Notes under the pieces: generated by a model
Seen by the model: the letters and a program-made list of their open reading frames with translations, nothing else
Told to the model about the DNA's origin: nothing
The model's database searches: none
From: Strongylocentrotus droebachiensis
Taxonomy: Eukaryota; Echinodermata; Echinoidea; Camarodonta; Strongylocentrotidae
NCBI GenBank assembly: GCA_035222895.1
Contig: JAVYIG010000060.1
Location: 248,001 to 312,000, forward strand
Direction: 5' to 3'
DNA length: 64,000 nt
Shown here: in pieces, positions 57,295 to 64,000 of the stretch
Layout: each line of letters begins with the position of its first letter
Numbering within the stretch: the stretch's first letter is position 1
Made by a program: the position numbers and the translations under genes

Positions 57295-57780
57295 GCGATA
57301 TTTATGTACTAGCACCTTGGAGGTAACTATTTTGTAATACCGTATCCCATAGGCCTTAACTTACATATTTAGTACAGAACCCCCTTCTCCCATGAATATT
57401 TCTTATTGATTAATCAAAGTCTTAATCTGAGTGTATTTGTACAATCATAATAGAGTAAGCATGTACTTTTAAGAATGGCACAGGTCTAATTGTATGTATT
57501 ATTTAACATATATCATTATTTGACTATGAAAACACATTTTATATCGGTTGATAGGCATAATATATTTATAGCAACAGGAACTAAGCAATATGTATCATTA
57601 AAATATGATGAAAATGCATCATCTGCTAAGGGATAGCTCTTTATCGCGATATATTCTATATTTCACGTCACGTTGTTACTGTTGCAAAGTAGAAGATACC
57701 CCTTATCAACCCAATTTGCGATTTTGGCTCATAACAAGTTGTCAAATTTAGAGCGCCAAAACATTTAATAATAAAAGCAA
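57295..57780. other. Unassigned AT-rich interval
   Basis: No feature recognised between the foldback element and the LINE. Confidence 0.4.
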
Positions 57781-57792
57781 TAAACTTGAAAT

Positions 57793-59040
57793 ATGAATAC
57801 GATATCAACAATGTTTCTGAACAGTTTTTCATCAAGTTACAAGTCAGTTAGCATCATAATCAAGCACTCTACAACCCATGCATTACTCATGTTTTTAGAT
57901 AAAGTAGCCCATGCTATCGACGAGATGGCCCATACTGTAAGTATTTTCCTGTACTTCTCCAAGGCCTTTGACACTATTAATCATGATATATTACTGCACA
58001 AGTTATCCCATTATGGGATTCGAGGAAAGGCCTTGGAGTGGTTCAGGAATTATCTCACAGACAGAAAACAGTATGTTAGTAATAATGGTCACGATTCTTA
58101 TCAAAGATCAGTATCATGTGGTGTCCCACAAGGTATATTCTTGGGTCCATTATTATTTGTAATATATATCAATGATATCAATGACTTCAGAAATTCGTCT
58201 GAAATATTATATTTTATTCTTTTTGCGGACGTCACTAATATTTTGTACTCACACCGTGACCCTCAATATCTCATGAGGACTGTTAATAGTGAACTTAATC
58301 ATGGATAAATGCAAACAAACTATTATTAAATGTCAGTAAAACCCACTTCATGCTGTTTAGCAATTGTATAAAATCCCTACCCGGTAATATTTTAATGGAC
58401 AATACAAATTTAAATCAGGTCGAATTTACACAATTTCTTTGTATCTACATTGACAATGATTTATCATGGAAGATACACGTTATATATTTGTGCAAACTGA
58501 TTTCTAGAAACACAGGTATTTTAAATAAACTAAAACACGAGTTTCAAACCCACATTTTGTTATCTCTGTATAACACCTTAATTTAACCTTACCTTAACTA
58601 CGGTATTCTTGCCTGGGGAAACGGGACCAAAGCCCAACTTGAAAAACTTCTCATTATTCAAAAACGGGCAATAAAAAACATAAATCATGCGGGATTCCTT
58701 TCCCATACTAGTCAACAGTTTTTTAATATTAAAGTTCTCCGAATTGTTGATGTGTATGTGTACAGCGTAGGAGTGTTTATGTATCAATTAACTGTAAATG
58801 AGTTACCTGCTGTAATGTGTGCACTCTTCGTACGAAATAATACAATAAATTCTTATTCCACTCGCCAATTTCACCTTCCCCTTACACGAACTTTGTTTGC
58901 TAAAAAAATATCACTTTTACGGGCCATAAGCTTTGGAATGACCTCCCCATTGAATTCACAGAATCAACCTCACTATATTCGTTCAAGCGCAAGCTGAAAA
59001 TATGTCACCTCCTAAGCAATTACGCTAAACTGGTAGAAGA
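57793..59040 (+). pseudogene. 5'-truncated jockey-like LINE reverse transcriptase
   Basis: It starts inside the RT: KHSTTHALLMFLDKVAHAID, then FLYFSKAFDTINHDILLHKL with the first catalytic Asp kept, WFRNYLTDRKQYV, SVSCGVPQGIFLGPLLF, and FADVTNIL near 58222 where FADD is expected. A frameshift near 58305 leads to LLLNVSKTHFMLFSN, then FLCIYIDNDLSWKIH, and a stop at 58584 to NYGILAWGNGTKAQLEKLL and QKRAIKNINHAGF. The C-terminal region runs to about 58997. The endonuclease is missing. The loss of the second catalytic Asp plus stops make it inactive. Sequence to about 59480 is probably its 3' untranslated end. Confidence 0.85.
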
Positions 59041-60047
59041 AGCATGATGTTCTTTTAATAATATTGTCGATGTTCAAACTGAATGTTCCTTTTGTTTGCT
59101 GTTGTTGCCCTGTGCCTGGTGATGGGCTGTTTGCCTTCACCTGCTGGGATGTCACTGTGGCCGGGGAGCGAGGTGCATGCTTTGTTTGTTGTTTATGTCT
59201 GTCCGACCTAGAAGTTGCAAGTTATGCACTTCGCGCTCCTGCTGTTGAGTTTCAGTGATTATGGCAGGTGGATATGGCGGCTTGTCATTGGGCTAACATA
59301 TTTAGCTTTACATAAATGTGTATCGAAAAAAATGTTCTATTCATGTTTGTTCCATCATACCAAGATGCTGGCGTCATTGACAACCAGTCTGTTCGCCAGC
59401 GCGGCTACACTTAAATTGTCTACAACATCGTATTTTACCGGCACACAGCCAGCGACACTCCCTGTCAATTGATGCCGATATCTTGGTATGCCCCTATGAG
59501 AATTGCCATTGCGTACAGGTAGTGAAAATGTAATGCAAATATTGCGAAGTATATGAATATTGTTAATTTTTTCTTCATAATACGTTTCAATTTAATTAAA
59601 TTACGTTTTTTAATATACACAAATCTATATCATTGTAAAAACTTCCGGAGCCTATGACCTACAAGCATTGCTTTCTCTTTAGGCTCCATCATATTCCTTC
59701 CTTTATACAACTTAGTCTCATGTATCATTCTTTTTGTTGTATAAACGCATCCTAAAATGAGTACAAAATGTAGCATGCCAAATTTAATGATGTTTTATAC
59801 AACATGTGAAATATGAAGATAAACTGAAACTGAAGCAAATATGAAGAAATATTTTGTTCGCGCAATTCATATTTTTCAAAAAAAAAACGTACAAATTATA
59901 ATTTTGGCTCAGAATTTGTATGCAAATCTTTCCCAAACCTATTAAATGGGTTATCATCTTGTAGTAAATGTGATTGTCTTACATAGGACACCTTTCATAT
60001 GATAAAATGAGGTAGTGTATTGTATTTATTAAACTTCATATTTATTA
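59041..60047. other. Likely LINE 3' end, then unassigned AT-rich DNA
   Basis: GC-richer text at 59060-59480 directly follows the LINE frame and then gives way to AT-rich sequence. No domain is recognisable in the short frames. Confidence 0.35.
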
Positions 60048-60225
60048 AACTGATGTACATCAATATTCTGTTTATAAACATAAAATCACTTCACAATGTA
60101 ATGTAACAATCAATATTCTGTTTGGGAACATATACATCATATAAGTCAATTTACAATGTAATGTAACATATCAATATTCTGTAAACATATATACCGTATA
60201 AATCAATTTACAATGCAGTGTTTAT
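60048..60225 (+). repeat. Three tandem units of about 60 bp
   Basis: ATCAATATTCTGTTT (or GTAAAC) and TTTACAATGTAATGTAAC recur at spacings of roughly 55-65 bp. Confidence 0.7.
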
Positions 60226-61881
60226 AGCAAAACAGATGGAAAATTATATCTAGCAGAACCACTCTTTTTTCTTTAAGTAATAACATGACATATTGCATAT
60301 AGTAATATAATGTACCATAAAAAACCCGAAGATTGAGTTACATAAAACACAATACAGCACTTTTCTAAATAAATTATAACTCATGCAATACAAAATAGGT
60401 AAATGAGGTACATGGAATGCCTAAAATAAATGACGTTATAGTACTTATACATAACTGCGACCTACTGCAGAATTAAACCAAAAGCATAAGATTGTACATT
60501 TCTACTTTGTTATAACATAGTATCTAAACTAAAAATTACCCCTCATTGCAATTATGTTTTTGGTGAACAAAGAAAAACCTCTTAATTGTACTACAATAGT
60601 TATACATGGCGTCCATAGTGAAAATGGCCCCCATGTTTTTTCTAGCAGCATATTGAAAAGATTGTCCACCTAGAAATTGTTCAAGGAGGACCCCCGCACA
60701 CGCTGGAACCGAACAACCTTTTACAACATGCCATGTCTCAAAACCCGACAGATTTGGGTGTTGCTGCCTAGGTAATCATAACACCCAAAAAGAGTCTGAT
60801 CGTTATTAATAAAGTATTCTAAGTCTAGACACACAAATGAAACAAAGTCCTTTTTGAAGATTTTTTGGTTATGTGATGCTCCGTATAAAAAACAATTATC
60901 AACATGAAAATAAATGTAAAAACATGAATGAAAATGTGATAAAATGGCTAGGTCTGTCTCGTTGTGCTAGTGCAGCGCTATACCGAGTGTGAAAGATAAT
61001 ATAGCAAATAGAGGTAAAAAATGGGCAAACCAAATATACTGAATTCGAACAATTTCATTATACAGCTAGCATTACAAGAAATAAAACATGGGTACGTGTA
61101 GTTTTTAAAGCAAATTTAATAATAATACAAAAGTTGTCGATTGCTATTTGAAAGTATTCTAAGAGTACACAAACAAATAAAGCAGTGTCCTTTATGATGA
61201 TGATTATAATTCATGTTCGTTATACATGTTACTACATATTTGCCTAATAATTACCGTGTGTACCGTTCCTTTCTTACCAACCGAAATTAGAAGCAAGGGA
61301 GAGAGGGCCTTATTACTTTATTGTAGGAAGCTGCAACTTCGAAACATGGACAAGGCGATTAGAGTAAAGATGCGAATGGCGTAGCTTGAAGGTACTATGT
61401 TCCGTTTGCAGGCCAAAACAGAATGAAAAAGTAAAATTCCAACGGCATTTGAAAGATAATACTAATTTAGAATTTCCCTAACAATATAATGTATTTAAGT
61501 AGCAAAAAAAAACGAATACTAGTTTTCGAATCGACTTAAGAGCTATAGAGCCAGTAAGTAATAGTGTGATTTCCATACCATTGTACTGAATGGTCGTACG
61601 TGTTATGATGCGCAAACATTCGATCAGTTTAATTTTGGCCATTGCAAAAAGTGGGTAATTGATGTAAACAAATGCTCATGTACCATTTACAGCTTATTTT
61701 ATGTATGTTATTACCAAAGAAGAAAAAAAGCCAGTCAGTCACTCAATAGTGTCTGTCAGTGAAGTCTAGCAAGTAAACGGGTTTCCTTGCATAATTTCAA
61801 TATTATGACACTATTAATGCTATCATTTCACAGATAGGACATACATGACATATTCACACTTCCAGCAAAGTTCTACATAAT
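60226..61881. other. Unassigned AT-rich interval
   Basis: No coding frame, no recognised repeat and no mobile-element end were seen. Confidence 0.4.
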
Positions 61882-62375
61882 GTGATCAAACCAACCCGAC
61901 CAAGCCCGATCAAGGTATTTTGGCCTGGTCGGGCTCGGCCGGCAGGGACGATCGGGGTCGGTCTACCTTGATCGGTATCGATCTGGCTTCCTACACGACA
62001 ATTGTCGGCATGTCAACAAATATCGTGTAGGGGTTGAGAAGGCAAGCGATCGTACATAGATCGTGTATTGGTCGAGTAGAGGTCGAGCTGATCGGGAATC
62101 GATCGTATATAGAGGTCTAGTTCGGTCGCGGTAGATTTTTTTTCCACCGATCACTACCCGATTATCTCGATGTATACACAACTTCTACACGATTGGTTTC
62201 CAATCAACTCGATCAACAACTCAATCGCTTCACGATCGAACCACGTCTGCCCTAAACAGATACTCGACCTATCTCGCTCACTTCTCGACTGCTTCTCGAT
62301 CACATCCCGAGCACTTCTCGACCGCACTCGATCTTTTCGATCGCAACTCAACCAAGGACACAATTACGTGCTGAT
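61882..62375. repeat. GATC/TCGA-rich subterminal zone, second copy
   Basis: It matches 31740-32225 in reverse complement for nearly its whole length, with small differences. Confidence 0.82.
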
Positions 62376-62428
62376 CTAATCACATATTCTTAGTACTGGT
62401 ATATTGATGTTAAGATAATCGCTTCTAG

Positions 62429-63650
62429 GGTGCTTTTAATCGACACTTTTTCACACTAAAATCACGATATTTAAAGACGTTTAGTTTAAAACACGTTCCG
62501 TTCAAGCGATTTTTTCGTCGGTCGTAAAAATAAACGTGTTTAAAAACACAAACATGAAACGCTGAAAAAGATGCGTTTTGTATCATGATTCTGCAGAATC
62601 ACGGTCGCTAAAATTCGATTGAACGAACGGAGTTCTCAATCATGATTCTGTGGCGTCATTTTTGTGGCCTGTTCCGGTTTGGGCAAAAACCGCGCGCCTG
62701 CTTTTCACGCAATTTGCGTTCACTATACCATGCTATTTATGGTGGCCTGTTCCTCATGTTATTCCTTGTTTTCCTTCTATCATTTTCAAATTCTGTCTTT
62801 CCTTATGTTATTTTTAGTTTTTTCCTTTTATCACCTTTTCTTATGTTATTCTTTGTTTTTATAAATCCATCACTTTCTCTTTTGTTATTCTTTGTTTCTT
62901 CCTTCTATTATAATGTTATTATTTGTTTTTTACTTCTATCACCTTCTCTTATGTTATTCTTTGTTTTTATAATTATATCACTTTCTCTTTTGTTATTCTT
63001 TGTTTCTTCCTTCTATCACCTTCTCTTATGTTATTCTTTGTTTTTATAATTGTATCACTTTCTCTTATGTTATTCTTTGTTTTAATCATTTTATCATTTT
63101 CTCTTTCTGACTTTCCTTGTGTTATTCTTTGTTTCTTCCTTCTATCCTTATGTTATTCTTTGTTTCTTCCTTCGATTCTTATGTTATTCTTTGCTTTTTG
63201 CTTCTATCACCTTTTCTTATGTTATTCTTTGTTTTTATAAATCTATCACTTTCTCTTTTGTTATTCTTTGTTTCTTCCTTCTATTCTAATGTTATTCACC
63301 TTCTCCTATGTTATTTTTTTAAATAATTCTATCACTTTCTCTATTGTTATTCTTTGTTTCTTCCTTCTATCACCTACTCATTCTTTGTTTTATTATTGCG
63401 ATCTATGCTCAAAACAGCAGTCGACAGTCGGCCTTAAACAATTCCAGAAAGCGCGCGCCGAAGTTGACCTCTACTTCCTGGGTCAAACTGCGCAGTGTGA
63501 TGCGCAGTGGCTAGGCTCGAAATGAGCTAGAATAAGCGTTAATGGAAAATCGCTTGAATGCTTGCCCGCAGTGACCTTGTTTTGTAACGGCGTTTTGATT
63601 TATGATTCATGTTTGTGATTCTAGCTTCAAAAAATCGCTTGAACGCACCC
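62429..63650. mobile_element. 1.2-kb non-autonomous TIR element flanked by CTAG
   Basis: The left end is GGTGCTTTTAATCGA and the right end, reverse complemented, is GGGTGCGTTCAAGCGATTTT. Both sides have CTAG (62425-62428 and 63651-63654). The homologous site at 31671 has CTAG without this insertion. The exact duplication (CTAG or TA) is uncertain. GTTCAAGCGATTTTTT is repeated again inside each end. The middle is a T-rich minisatellite. Confidence 0.65.
62750..63390 (+). repeat. T-rich minisatellite of 35-50 bp units
   Basis: TTATGTTATTCTTTGTTT with either CTTCCTTCTATCACCTTCTC or TATAAATCTATCACTTTCTC repeats about 14 times. The hydrophobic Phe/Leu-rich frames here come from the repeat and are not membrane proteins. 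Confidence 0.92.
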
Positions 63651-63774
63651 CTAGTGATTGCGACACGCAGGCGCGGATCCAGGATTTCTAAGGGGGGCCC
63701 GAATTTGAAATTAATAGAGCCAAATATTGGTACGTTATGGTGACACCGGCAATGGCAACAAACTTTTTTGTTTA

Positions 63775-64000
63775 GCCCCCAGAAGCTCAGGGGATATAGG
63801 CATTTAATTACTGTCAGATGAGCATATTTTGATAACTTATTTGTGACACTGGCAGGACACAAATTGGTGTTGGATCCAGGGGGTGGAGACCCCGGAAGCT
63901 AAGGGATTTTATACATTAAATTACCGTCAGATGAGCATATTTTGATACCTTATTTGTGACACTGGAACCGGAAAATTTGAAAATTAGGTCGTCAGATATT
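63775..64000 (+). repeat. 112-bp repeat array, start of a further block
   Basis: Two units are visible (CAGATGAGCATATTTTGATA, then TTATTTGTGACACTGGCAGG). The second ends in ACTGGAACCGGAAAATTTG, which departs from the unit at about 63966. Confidence 0.85.

Larger units (their letters stand above)
61882..64000 (-). mobile_element. Second copy of the nested Harbinger-like element, inverted and partial
   Basis: In reverse it repeats the right half of the 27496-32254 element in the same order: GATC-rich zone (61882-62375), the AGCACGTAA-TTAGATCA spacer, GCGACACGCAG-CGCGGATCCAGG (about 63662), a G-rich stretch, then the 112-bp array from 63775. The first 17-18 bp of the TIR (GGTAGGTTCCCACTTCC) are missing, so the copy is terminally truncated. 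It runs off the window. A separate element interrupts it at 62429-63650. Confidence 0.8.

Noticed and set aside
62642-63326. Hydrophobic Phe/Leu-rich frames that look like membrane proteins.
   Set aside because: They are translations of a T-rich minisatellite in several frames.

Overview
This is eukaryotic, non-coding, transposon-dense DNA. It is most likely from a marine invertebrate deuterostome, with an echinoderm as my best guess. The reasons are intron-containing transposase remnants, several tRNA-derived SINEs ending in ATT repeats, LINEs of the L2/CR1, jockey-like, Tx1/L1-like and RTE-like types, and PIF/Harbinger transposons whose ends read GGCCCG. The tRNA-SINE at 53.5 kb has the look of echinoderm SINEs I know. 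The species assignment is inference; I cannot search a database. I found no intact host protein gene, no intact rRNA or tRNA gene, no CRISPR and no operon. Every open frame that I could recognise is a broken transposable-element gene.

Layout. 1-4.0 kb: a decayed LINE split by a reverse-strand SINE and running into a 112-bp tandem array. 4.4-5.2 kb: a short TIR element flanked by TTAA/TTAC. 5.3-22.4 kb: a 17-kb tandem array of 1.1-1.8 kb units, including a 4.36-kb higher-order duplication and one unit split by a possible solo LTR. 22.4-26.4 kb: G-rich minisatellite, minor repeats, a 1.3-kb TIR element and a tRNA-derived SINE. 26.7-32.3 kb: a nest of Harbinger-like element, second Harbinger-like element, 112-bp array, Tx1/L1-like LINE and TTAA MITE. 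33.2-39.6 kb: a 6.4-kb Harbinger element with a multi-exon dead transposase.

40-46.5 kb: scraps of LINEs and SINEs, and two clusters of short palindromic motifs, one carrying a 154-bp MITE with a perfect 8-bp target duplication. 46.6-50.3 kb: a nearly full-length L2-like LINE with one frameshift, one nonsense codon and a damaged RT catalytic box. 51.8-53.3 kb: an orphan Harbinger exon and an inverted copy of the 5-22 kb satellite unit. 53.4-57.3 kb: a 3.9-kb foldback element whose long inverted arms end in G-rich minisatellite, carrying three nested insertions. 57.8-59.0 kb: a truncated jockey-like RT. 61.9-64 kb: a second, inverted, truncated copy of the nested Harbinger-like element, cut by another TIR element.

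The parts do not form a pathway. What they show is a history of insertion into insertion. Several insertions can be polarised because the window also holds the matching empty site. The most unusual structures are the foldback element at 53.4-57.3 kb, the five-layer nest at 26.7-32.3 kb and the hairpin-ended satellite at 5.3-22.4 kb.
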